The notes beneath the pieces are model-generated. The model worked only from the letters and a program-made list of their open reading frames with translations, searched no databases and had not been told where the DNA came from. From an uncultured Clostridia bacterium (GTDB lineage: Bacteria; Bacillota_A; Clostridia; Christensenellales; Aristaeellaceae), in contig CAMJTZ010000144.1 of assembly GCA_946408865.1 (NCBI GenBank), positions 1 to 5,102 on the forward strand: a stretch of 5,102 nucleotides of DNA. Reading direction: 5' to 3'. How positions within the stretch are numbered: position 1 is the first letter of the stretch; the number at the start of each line of letters is the position of its first letter. This document shows, in pieces, positions 1 through 5,102 of the stretch. The position numbers were made by a program, and so were the translations under genes.

Positions 1-1063
1 GCCCTGCTGAAAAAAGAGACACCATATCGTCCTTGCCGGAAACAAAGGCCGTTTTCTTTCCCTCGGCGGAAGCAAGCTGATACAGGGTGGGAACCCGGAT
101 CGTTTCCGGCTGAATGTTCTTCACGCTGCTCAAGCCGTCTTCTCCCAGACGGTCATTGCCGACGACGCCATGCCTTGCCGTGCCGGCGCCTGTCATAATT
201 GCCGCATGATTCGTGCAGGTCTGGGAAGGATAAGTGCTTCTGGCCGTCAGACAACTGGCTCCCTTTTCCGATATCCCGGCAAGGCTGGAATCCGGTCCAA
301 GCCGCGAAAGATAGCTGCCGGAAAAGCCATCGAGGATAATGATGACGCATTGATCCGCATGCCCGAACTTTTCGAATGACACATTGACAGGCTGTTTGTC
401 TGAATCCCCGGAAAATCCGCTGACCGGCGGCATGACAGGCTTCTCAGATACCGCACCGGCTGACGGACGGAAAGGCTCCCCGGAGGACGTATCTTCCTGC
501 TGTCTGATAAACTCAATCTCACGGACAAACCATTGCCAGGACCAGATCGTATAGCTTTCTTTGAGTTCAGGATGTTCCGTCACAGGAAAAATAATCTTCA
601 CGGGCCCGCCCGCATTGGCTTTGATGGGCTTTCCGTCGGCATAGGCGTTCACCAGCGCAATTTCATAACCTCGGATATCTTCGGCGAACACTTCACCAGT
701 CAGCCCGTCGGTACTCTTCACGAGGGCTTTGGTACACTCGTCCGCCCCCGCAAGTTTCATCAGGTCAAAAAGCGTAACGCCGGCATAATCATAAACCGTT
801 CCGTCGCGCATTCCGATGTCTTCCGTATGAATCTGAACAGATCGCTCATTCCACTCTGTTTTTTTTACATCGGTCCTGCTGTCTTCCCACACCAGAGAAA
901 CAACCGTCTCCTCCTGAATTGTTCCCCCGACGTCGGCAAAGGCGCCCGTACACAAAGCAGCAATACATACAATGCAAACGGCATAAAAAAACCTGAGAGA
1001 TTTATCTATGCGGCAGCCTCTGTCTTCTTTGGGGATTCGATTCGGTATTTGAATTCTCTTCAT
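1..1063 (-). CDS. Exported SUOX-like domain / type I phosphodiesterase fusion protein, 3' end outside the window
   Basis: This frame is open from an ATG at 1063 to the left edge: 354 residues with no stop, so the C-terminus is missing. Residues 1-43 look like a signal peptide, with a long basic N-terminus, a hydrophobic stretch at about 25-42 and a likely signal peptidase I site after AFA (43). Residues 50-187 resemble the oxidoreductase molybdopterin-binding (SUOX-like) fold, with YDYAGVTLFDLMKLAGAD (91-108), STDG (117-120), DGKPI and AGGPVKIIFP (151-160). I see no cofactor-binding cysteine motif, so the domain may not bind molybdopterin. A linker rich in Pro, Ser and Gly (190-228) follows. 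From about 238 it matches the nucleotide pyrophosphatase/phosphodiesterase family: IIILDGF with metal-ligand candidate Asp245, and YPSQTCTNH (278-286), where Thr282 fits the catalytic nucleophile, followed by MTG and HGVVGND. The protein should act outside the membrane on a phosphodiester or phosphate ester; the substrate is unknown. The ribosome binding site is weak (AGCAGG about 10 bases before ATG). A GTG two codons upstream is an alternative start. Confidence 0.87.
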   Translation of the reverse strand, partial: MKRIQIPNRIPKEDRGCRIDKSLRFFYAVCIVCIAALCTGAFADVGGTIQEETVVSLVWEDSRTDVKKTEWNERSVQIHTEDIGMRDGTVYDYAGVTLFDLMKLAGADECTKALVKSTDGLTGEVFAEDIRGYEIALVNAYADGKPIKANAGGPVKIIFPVTEHPELKESYTIWSWQWFVREIEFIRQQEDTSSGEPFRPSAGAVSEKPVMPPVSGFSGDSDKQPVNVSFEKFGHADQCVIIILDGFSGSYLSRLGPDSSLAGISEKGASCLTARSTYPSQTCTNHAAIMTGAGTARHGVVGNDRLGEDGLSSVKNIQPETIRVPTLYQLASAEGKKTAFVSGKDDMVSLFSAG

Positions 1064-1141
1064 ACTCACAATACCTGCTTTCGACCGTAATAGGAAGAAA
1101 CCCTTTTTTCTGTTCGCAGCATGATCCGGTATCGTCTGACA

Positions 1142-1160
1142 GAATGGTGTTTCACCATTC
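1142..1160 (-). repeat. Perfect 8-bp hairpin spanning the kinase stop codon
   Basis: On the minus strand, GAATGGTG and CACCATTC form a perfect 8-bp stem around an AAA loop. The TGA stop of the kinase gene (1154-1152) lies at the stem-loop junction. No T-run follows on either strand, so this is not a canonical intrinsic terminator. It could protect the 3' end of the operon mRNA, act as a weak terminator, or be chance. The 88 bases between the kinase stop and the next start (1063) hold no other clear signal. Confidence 0.4.
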
Positions 1161-2144
1161 CTCACCGAAGCCGCCGTAAGGAATATCGTTTACCAGACAG
1201 TATACAGCGTTTCCGATGTCTTCCGCGTCCGGTTCCCCGCCTTCTCTGGCGCAGCACTCAAACTCATCGGTCACAAACTCAATGATGGTCATGTCGATAA
1301 AAAGCGGCAGCTTCTCCAGCATCCTTTCCGAAACATCCGTTTCGCTCCGGTATCCTTCCAGAATCTTCCCGAAATACCGGTCCATGCAGGCCATCCGCTG
1401 CTCCGCATTGCGTATATGCCGGTACCAGCCGACGCCGTGCGTCCAGAGATGAGCCAGATCGAACATATACCAGCAGTAGATGCAGTTGTCAAAATCAAAG
1501 ACTGTAATGTCACCGGTCTCAAGATCGACATGATAGTTCCCGTCGCTGAAATCAAAATGGATAAGCCCGTAATTCTCCGGATCCGTCGGGAGCGTCCGGT
1601 ACTCCTCCAGTCGTCTGCAGATCGCCCGTTTCAGATCCGCATAGGAATCCGGGATCAGGCGGTCGATATATTCCACGGTGTATTTGTCGGAAAACGCGCG
1701 CCGGTGGTGAACCGGTCTGTACTGTCCGGACAGCCGGTGTATGGCTCCCAGCACCTTGCCGGTATTGTAGAAATATTCATCCAGCGGAGCGCCTTCCCGG
1801 TATCGGTATCCGTTATCGCTCAGAAGCATTCCCTTCGCATACTCAAACAGGGAAAGAAAGACGGTTGTCCCACCCTGTTCTACGCGTTCAACCAGCTTCC
1901 CGCGGACAGAGGGAACCACATCCGCTACAGGCGCACCGTTCCGGGCAAGGTAGCGGATAAACTCCGTTTCCGCAAGGTACTCCTCTTCGATCCGGTCGCC
2001 CAGCGCTGAAATCCGGAGGATATACCTTTTATCTCCGTTCACGCTGCAGATATACGCAAGGTTCCGCCCGCCCTCGTGTCCGGGAACCGGCCGCATTTCA
2101 AAACCGTCAAGCGCATACAGCTTTTGTGCCGTTTCTGTCATCAT
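1152..2144 (-). CDS. APH-fold phosphotransferase (aminoglycoside/choline kinase-like), third gene of the operon
   Basis: A 330-residue cytosolic kinase of the APH/choline-kinase superfamily, which transfers phosphate from ATP to a small-molecule hydroxyl. The N-lobe (about 15-105) has a GGRNLAYICSV strand pair, YILRIS (41-46) at the usual ATP-lysine position, here Arg44, and an acidic helix at 52-62. A hinge-like segment follows at 96-106 (FLSLFEYAKG). The catalytic loop HFDFSDGN (196-203) fits the Brenner motif HxDxxxxN, with Asp198 as catalytic base and Asn203. VFDFDN (215-220) supplies the metal Asp217, as DFD rather than DFG. The start is placed at the ATG at 2144 because GGAGGGG (2160-2154) lies 9 bases upstream and the ATG overlaps the RsgA stop as ATGA, which indicates translational coupling. 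A longer frame from 2279 adds 45 low-complexity residues that only overlap rsgA. The family also contains homoserine, choline and fructosamine kinases, and the substrate cannot be assigned here. A drug-inactivating role is possible but unproven. Confidence 0.9.
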   Translation of the reverse strand: MMTETAQKLYALDGFEMRPVPGHEGGRNLAYICSVNGDKRYILRISALGDRIEEEYLAETEFIRYLARNGAPVADVVPSVRGKLVERVEQGGTTVFLSLFEYAKGMLLSDNGYRYREGAPLDEYFYNTGKVLGAIHRLSGQYRPVHHRRAFSDKYTVEYIDRLIPDSYADLKRAICRRLEEYRTLPTDPENYGLIHFDFSDGNYHVDLETGDITVFDFDNCIYCWYMFDLAHLWTHGVGWYRHIRNAEQRMACMDRYFGKILEGYRSETDVSERMLEKLPLFIDMTIIEFVTDEFECCAREGGEPDAEDIGNAVYCLVNDIPYGGFGEEW

Positions 2145-3148
2145 CTGTCTGTTCCCCTCCCGTGCCGCTGGAGCGCCATATCCCTTTTGCGCCGTTCCAT
2201 GGCAATGCTCATCATCTTCTCGTTCTTCCGGATCCTGCTCCACTGGTTTTCCTTCTCCAGCCGGCTGAACGTCTTCCATCTTTCGGCGGAAAGCGTTCCG
2301 TTCTCCAGGGCTTCCCTGACTGCGCAGCGCGGTTCGCTGCGGTGCGTGCAGTCAGAAAAAGCGCACCGGCTGACAAGCTCCGCAATATCGGAGAAAGTAC
2401 CGGCAATCCCTTCCTCCGCGTCGATCATGCCCAGTTCCCGCAGTCCGGGAGTATCAATAAAGCTGACGCCGTCCAGTTCAATCAGTTCCCTGTGGGTGGT
2501 CGTATGCCTGCCCTTCGAATCTTCCTCCCGGATCCCGCCGGTCTGCATGATCTCCCGCCCTGCCAGCGTATTGATCAGCGTGGATTTTCCCGCTCCGGAA
2601 GAACCCAGGAGCGCAATCGTGACGCCGGGTCTGAAGTATGTCCGCAGCCGGTCCATCCCGTATCCCGTCCGGGCGCTGATGGATACGACATGCAGGTCCC
2701 TGCTCAGGGCCGCGGCTTTTGTTTCCATCTCTTCCGCATCCGGACACAGGTCCGCTTTTGTCAGCACCGCGACGGGAACCGCACCTCCGGAAACTGCCAT
2801 CGCGGCGTATCGGGCAATCCGGCTGATGCTGAAATCCTGATTCATGGATGTAATAATGAACACATAGTCGATATTGGCGACCAGCGGCTGAATCTGCAGG
2901 GTCTTGGCAAAGCCGTCCGCGTGGCCGCCGCGGTCCGGACGGCAGAACACCGTCCTGCGCGGCCGGATTCCCCGGATCAGGCTGTCGCCGTAAGGGTTTT
3001 CCGTAATCTCCGCCTCATCGCCGACAACCGGAAATTCTTCCCGGTAACGCATACTGCCGGTCAGCGTGCAGTACAGTTCTTTTTCTTTGTTCCGCACAAG
3101 GTAACGGTCCCTGTGAACCTGCACCACGCGGTATATATTATTCTGCAT
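2141..3148 (-). CDS. rsgA: RsgA-type ribosome small subunit-dependent GTPase
   Basis: A 335-residue circularly permuted GTPase of the RsgA/YjeQ/YloQ family, which binds the 30S subunit and acts in its late maturation. An OB-fold region (about 1-75) is followed by the GTPase with motifs in permuted order: G4 as TKAD (130-133), G5-like SISARTG (157-162), the P-loop GSSGAGKST (182-190), the switch region RHTTTHRE (214-221) and G3 as DTPG (232-235). A zinc-binding C-terminal segment has Cys262, Cys267, His269 and Cys275. All expected motifs are intact. The start is placed at the ATG at 3148 because GGGAGGG (3164-3158) sits 9 bases upstream of it but directly touches the ATG at 3157. The frame also extends to 3298, but that part overlaps the methyltransferase gene. 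The gene starts 19 bases after the methyltransferase stop and overlaps the kinase start by 4 bases. The context (no prkC, prpC, rpe or thiN neighbours) suggests an accessory paralogue rather than the housekeeping copy; that is inference. Confidence 0.95.
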   Translation of the reverse strand: MQNNIYRVVQVHRDRYLVRNKEKELYCTLTGSMRYREEFPVVGDEAEITENPYGDSLIRGIRPRRTVFCRPDRGGHADGFAKTLQIQPLVANIDYVFIITSMNQDFSISRIARYAAMAVSGGAVPVAVLTKADLCPDAEEMETKAAALSRDLHVVSISARTGYGMDRLRTYFRPGVTIALLGSSGAGKSTLINTLAGREIMQTGGIREEDSKGRHTTTHRELIELDGVSFIDTPGLRELGMIDAEEGIAGTFSDIAELVSRCAFSDCTHRSEPRCAVREALENGTLSAERWKTFSRLEKENQWSRIRKNEKMMSIAMERRKRDMALQRHGRGTDR

Positions 3149-3157
3149 CTTCTTCAT

Positions 3158-3164
3158 CCCTCCC
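3158..3164 (-). promoter_or_regulatory. Ribosome binding site that decides the rsgA start
   Basis: GGGAGGG lies between the methyltransferase stop (3168) and rsgA. It abuts the ATG at 3157 with no spacing but is 9 bases from the ATG at 3148, so the second ATG (MQNNIYRVV) is preferred over MKKMQNN. Confidence 0.7.
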
Positions 3165-3167
3165 TGT

Positions 3168-3971
3168 TCATTTCCGTACCTGTTTCCGGTAACGGTAAGT
3201 CGTTTTGCCGAAAGATCCCGTATAGGCAAGTTCCTCCCAGCCGTCCACAAGGAGCTGTTCGTTCCTCCCGGTTTCGCGATGCTGGTCGCCGGGCACATCC
3301 AGCAGCCAGCCGCCGGGTTTTGTGACCCGTGTCAGTTCCTCCACTTCCTCGTGAAAAAAGTCGCCGACAACGTGTCCGCTCATCACGACATCAAAACTGC
3401 TGTCCGGGAAAGGCAGGCAGTGACAGAGTCCGTCGCACACCCGCATGTTCCGGATGCCCTTCTCTGCGATCCTGTCGCGCATGAATTCCCGAAGTGAATC
3501 CACAGGCTCGCTGGCTGTCACGAAAGCGGCTTTCTCCGCAGCAGCAAACGCCAGTCTTCCCGTTCCGCTTCCGACATCCAGGACAATCTTCCCTTCCAGA
3601 TCACAGATCTCATAGAGCCGTTCCCTGTTCCATCCGTAGATGAAATCACATTTTTGATCCATCCTCTCCGGGGTCGTGTAAATCACAAAATCCTCGAATT
3701 CATCCATCACCCGGATCTCAGCCGCCCGGATCTGATCCGGAGTAAGGTTATCCGGAACCTGTTCGCTCAGCGCCTTCACACGCTCTGTCATCTCCGGGCA
3801 TTTGTGTGCGAAAAGCCAGGCGATTTTCGGATTTCCCTTCAGTGCGGCCGCCATGGCGGCTTCCGTCCCGTCGCACAGGTTCTCCAGCATCAGTCTGATC
3901 TGGAAGCGCTCCATGCGGAGCATACAGTCAAAAGTATAGTTTTCCGTATTGATCCAGCCGATATTTCCCAT
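3168..3971 (-). CDS. Class I SAM-dependent methyltransferase, first gene of the operon
   Basis: A 267-residue cytosolic Rossmann-fold methyltransferase. The first 105 or so residues form a mostly helical extension with a NPKIAWLFAHKCPEM segment (48-62). The SAM-binding core follows: motif I VLDVGSGTGR (130-139), an acidic motif II position at Glu155 (ASEPVDS), LPFPDSSFDVVMSGHVV (186-202) as motifs III/IV, and TKPGGWLLDVPG (217-228) as motif V. The N-terminal extension probably shapes the acceptor pocket, but the acceptor cannot be read from the sequence. It could be a small molecule, a protein or RNA. AGGAGG (3983-3978) lies 3 bases from the ATG at 3974 and 6 bases from the ATG at 3971, so the second is slightly preferred; the choice changes one residue. 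The gene lies directly behind an intrinsic terminator, so its expression should depend on readthrough. It is followed 19 bases later by rsgA. Confidence 0.9.
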   Translation of the reverse strand: MGNIGWINTENYTFDCMLRMERFQIRLMLENLCDGTEAAMAAALKGNPKIAWLFAHKCPEMTERVKALSEQVPDNLTPDQIRAAEIRVMDEFEDFVIYTTPERMDQKCDFIYGWNRERLYEICDLEGKIVLDVGSGTGRLAFAAAEKAAFVTASEPVDSLREFMRDRIAEKGIRNMRVCDGLCHCLPFPDSSFDVVMSGHVVGDFFHEEVEELTRVTKPGGWLLDVPGDQHRETGRNEQLLVDGWEELAYTGSFGKTTYRYRKQVRK

Positions 3972-3977
3972 CATGTT

Positions 3978-3983
3978 CCTCCT
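3978..3983 (-). promoter_or_regulatory. AGGAGG ribosome binding site of the methyltransferase
   Basis: A full consensus AGGAGG lies 12 bases after the T-run of the upstream terminator and 3 or 6 bases before two adjacent ATG codons. The strong site means that, once transcripts pass the terminator, the operon should be translated well. Confidence 0.75.
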
Positions 3984-3995
3984 GTTTTTGCACGC

Positions 3996-4027
3996 AAAAA
4001 AACTGCTTATCCGTCACGGACAAGCAG
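3996..4027 (-). terminator. Intrinsic terminator/attenuator upstream of the methyltransferase operon
   Basis: On the minus strand CTGCTTGTCCG (4027-4017) pairs with CGGATAAGCAG (4013-4003) around a TGA loop. The stem has 11 pairs, with a single G-T wobble, and is followed immediately by seven T residues (4002-3996). This is a textbook rho-independent terminator. It lies downstream of a promoter and a 33-codon frame and ends 12 bases before the methyltransferase ribosome binding site. It could simply end a short transcript. Its position directly at the operon, together with the competing pairing at 4060-4069, points to conditional attenuation. Confidence 0.85.
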
Positions 4028-4069
4028 CCGGTCAAGCCGAATATATGCCGGAAATTATACCGGTCTGCT
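4023..4069 (-). promoter_or_regulatory. Candidate antiterminator pairing in the operon leader
   Basis: On the minus strand AGCAGACCGG (4069-4060), within the last codons of the small frame, can pair with CCGGCTGCT (4031-4023). That gives nine base pairs with one bulged A. The partner contains the outer 5' arm of the terminator, so the two structures exclude each other. A second segment, CGGACA (4153-4148) in codons 2-3, can pair with the inner terminator arm TGTCCG (4022-4017) or with another TGTCCG at 4086-4081. A ribosome finishing the small frame would cover 4060-4069 and favour termination. A ribosome stalled earlier would leave the antiterminator free. The complementarity is visible in the sequence; the mechanism is inferred. 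Confidence 0.5.
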
Positions 4070-4156
4070 CTTCGGATGATCGGACACAAAGTCTGTACGG
4101 ATAGAATTCACAGCGTTTACGGTCGCTGCCGCCCGTTCATTCATCACTGTCCGCAT
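4055..4156 (-). CDS. Putative 33-residue leader peptide
   Basis: A small frame starts MRTVMNERAA and ends HPKSRPV. It sits between a strong promoter and an intrinsic terminator, about 27 bases after the predicted transcription start. AAAGGGGG (4172-4165) lies 8 bases before its ATG, a good match to a ribosome binding site. The peptide has no hydrophobic segment, no signal sequence, and no run of one amino acid of the kind seen in amino-acid biosynthesis leaders, although a short Ala-rich stretch (residues 9-11) is present. Its last codons contain one arm of the candidate antiterminator. The most likely role is cis regulation of the downstream operon by ribosome position, as in leader peptides of drug-inducible resistance genes. 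The alternative is that the frame is chance and the RNA itself is the regulator. I do not recognise the peptide. Confidence 0.5.
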   Translation of the reverse strand: MRTVMNERAAATVNAVNSIRTDFVSDHPKSRPV

Positions 4157-4189
4157 ACGAAGAGCCCCCTTTCCTGTCAATCTAGATAG

Positions 4190-4218
4190 AATATACTATG
4201 AAAACCGGTCACTGTCAA
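4190..4218 (-). promoter_or_regulatory. Sigma-70/sigma-A type promoter of the leader and operon
   Basis: On the minus strand TTGACA (4218-4213) is a perfect -35 box. It is followed by a 17-bp spacer and TATATT (4195-4190), one mismatch from the -10 consensus. Transcription would begin near 4183, giving a leader of roughly 210 bases before the methyltransferase start. With such a strong promoter, control is more likely at the downstream terminator than at initiation. The 8-bp sequence ATTGACAG is repeated 38 bases downstream (4181-4174), just after the start site. Confidence 0.8.
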
Positions 4219-4256
4219 TTCTTTCGGGTATACAGCATTTTTATATGGCTGATATT

Positions 4257-4271
4257 GAAAAGCGCCTTTTC
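4257..4271 (-). repeat. Short inverted repeat after the toroid-like gene
   Basis: On the minus strand GAAAAG and CTTTTC form a 6-bp stem around a GCG loop, 16 bases after the stop codon of the right-hand gene. The stem is A/T-rich apart from one G-C pair at each end, and no clean T-run follows, so it is at best a weak terminator for that gene. Confidence 0.25.
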
Positions 4272-4287
4272 CCCGGGAATGTGTCCC

Positions 4288-5102
4288 TTATTGTGCCATA
4301 CAGGCGTAAAGCGTTACCCACTTGTTCTCTTCACCCACGTTTCCCGCCTTGAACGCCGGCACACTTTTGGATGCCGTTAAAACATATCTTCCGTTTTCCT
4401 TCCTGTGTCGGTTCAGCACTTCATATCCGGCCTGCATCGCTTCAGAATCCTGCCGGCACCCTAAAACTCTCAGCGCGTAAAGGATGTTCTGCGCGCCGAC
4501 CTTGATCGGGTCGGAAGGATAGAATGTACCCGTCATTACCTCAACCATGGGCGTCTTCATATCGTCTGTCCTGTAGAAGATGTTTCTTTTTGTAGAATAC
4601 TGAACGAGTTTACTCTCGCAATCCGCATTGCGTCCCAGCAGATGCAGTTCAGCAACAAGCAGGAGATATTCCACCGTCAGCCTCGCGCAGCTCTTATGCG
4701 GCTTCCCCGGATCGTTGATCTTTTTGTTTGTGCTGATGCATCCAAAGCCCCCGTCTTCCTTGATTCCGCTTAAAACACGGGCGATTTCATCCTTTACAGT
4801 ATTCTCCTGATCATATCCCAGTTTTACGAGATTTCTGAGCAGATACGGTTCTCCGCAAAGCATTCTGAACCCGGTTCTTTCGATGAGCGCAAACACCTTA
4901 TCATCGATCTCGTTCCCGATATCTTTGCGGGTCAGTCCCCATTCGGCAAATGCCATAATGGCGTCAAACTGATCCCACGTCTTCTCCTTCCTGAGTTTTT
5001 TCAGCGCCCGTTCGTATGTTTTGCTCTGCATCAGCAGTTTTTTGCATTCGATGACTTTTTCATCATCGTCCGGCAGTTTCATATATTCTTTCAGCGTTCT
5101 GA
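4288..5102 (-). CDS. Helical-repeat protein of prenyltransferase/toroid-like type, 5' end outside the window
   Basis: The frame is open from the right edge to a TAA at 4290-4288. An internal ATG at 5082 would give 264 residues, but only gctgaaagaatat precedes it, with no real ribosome binding site, and the frame stays open upstream (RTLKEY before the Met). The true start is therefore probably outside the window. The protein is soluble and mostly helical, with no signal peptide or membrane segment visible. Repeating elements suggest an alpha-alpha toroid: DGGFG (110-114), SCARLTVEYLLLVAELHLLG (131-150), VGAQNILYALRVLG (195-208) and a C-terminal ENKWVTLYACMAQ. Similar DGxxG and KWxTLxA elements occur in bacterial proteins related to prenyltransferase/squalene-cyclase repeats, most of them without known function and some misleadingly labelled as nitrogen fixation proteins. 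I see no DXDD-type catalytic motif, so cyclase activity is not supported. Numbering is from the Met at 5082. Confidence 0.75.
   Translation of the reverse strand, partial: RTLKEYMKLPDDDEKVIECKKLLMQSKTYERALKKLRKEKTWDQFDAIMAFAEWGLTRKDIGNEIDDKVFALIERTGFRMLCGEPYLLRNLVKLGYDQENTVKDEIARVLSGIKEDGGFGCISTNKKINDPGKPHKSCARLTVEYLLLVAELHLLGRNADCESKLVQYSTKRNIFYRTDDMKTPMVEVMTGTFYPSDPIKVGAQNILYALRVLGCRQDSEAMQAGYEVLNRHRKENGRYVLTASKSVPAFKAGNVGEENKWVTLYACMAQ

Noticed and set aside
533..1090. A 185-codon open frame on the plus strand
   Set aside because: It is antisense to the exported SUOX/phosphodiesterase gene, has no evident ribosome binding site and no recognisable domain.
1416..2009. A 197-codon open frame on the plus strand
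   Set aside because: It is antisense to the kinase gene, whose catalytic motifs are clear; no family is recognisable in the plus-strand product.
2145..2279. A 45-residue N-terminal extension of the kinase
   Set aside because: It lies entirely inside rsgA in another frame and is charged low-complexity sequence. The ATG at 2144 has a strong ribosome binding site and a coupled ATGA overlap.
3149..3298. A 50-residue N-terminal extension of RsgA
   Set aside because: It overlaps the methyltransferase coding region, and the GGGAGGG site fits the ATG at 3148.
2126..3325. A 399-codon open frame on the plus strand
   Set aside because: It lies antisense to rsgA, which has every family motif. The plus-strand product matches no family I recognise, and its openness follows from the codon composition of rsgA.
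3996..4183. A T-box or a classical metabolite riboswitch in the operon leader
   Set aside because: I found no T-box antiterminator signature (GGGTGGNACCGCG-like) and no conserved core of a riboswitch class I know. A small frame with a terminator explains the region better.
4028..4210. Three scattered copies of GACCGG on the minus strand (about 4210, 4065 and 4033)
   Set aside because: The spacing is irregular and the motif is short. Two copies are already explained by the antiterminator pairing, so I do not treat them as an operator array.
4198..4380. A 60-codon plus-strand frame starting beside the minus-strand promoter
   Set aside because: It has no ribosome binding site, is antisense to the end of the toroid-like gene, and crosses the minus-strand promoter. 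Its hydrophobic look is not enough to call a gene.

Overview
The window looks like a piece of a mid-GC Firmicutes chromosome, most likely a clostridial relative. The basis is several strong AGGAGG/GGAGG-type ribosome binding sites, tight ATGA overlaps, a near-consensus sigma-A promoter, and protein families common in Clostridia. No species can be named from the sequence alone. Every gene I can support lies on the minus strand, so the window is read from right to left.

Right edge (5102 to 4288): the 3' part of a helical-repeat protein resembling the prenyltransferase/squalene-cyclase alpha-alpha toroid fold. Its start lies outside the window. About 290 bases of intergenic DNA follow, and they are densely organised. 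They hold a promoter (TTGACA, 17 bp, TATATT) at 4190-4218, a 33-codon reading frame with its own ribosome binding site at 4055-4156, and a strong intrinsic terminator at 3996-4027 that ends just before the ribosome binding site of the next gene. A segment over the last codons of the small frame can pair with the 5' arm of the terminator. This is the arrangement of a translation-controlled attenuator.

Centre (3971 to 1152): a compact three-gene operon behind that attenuator. It encodes a class I SAM methyltransferase, an RsgA-type circularly permuted ribosome-assembly GTPase, and an APH-fold small-molecule kinase. The last two overlap by 4 bases. A leader-peptide attenuator ahead of a methyltransferase, a 30S-associated GTPase and an aminoglycoside-phosphotransferase-like kinase suggests a cassette switched on when ribosomes stall, possibly an antibiotic response. 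That interpretation is inference, because no substrate can be read from the sequence.

Left edge (1063 to 1): the 5' part of an exported protein that joins a molybdopterin-oxidoreductase-like (SUOX-fold) domain to a type I phosphodiesterase/nucleotide pyrophosphatase domain. It runs off the left edge. A short perfect hairpin spans the stop codon of the kinase gene and separates this gene from the operon.

The main candidate for something undescribed is the attenuator-controlled methyltransferase-RsgA-kinase operon. The two-domain exported protein comes second.
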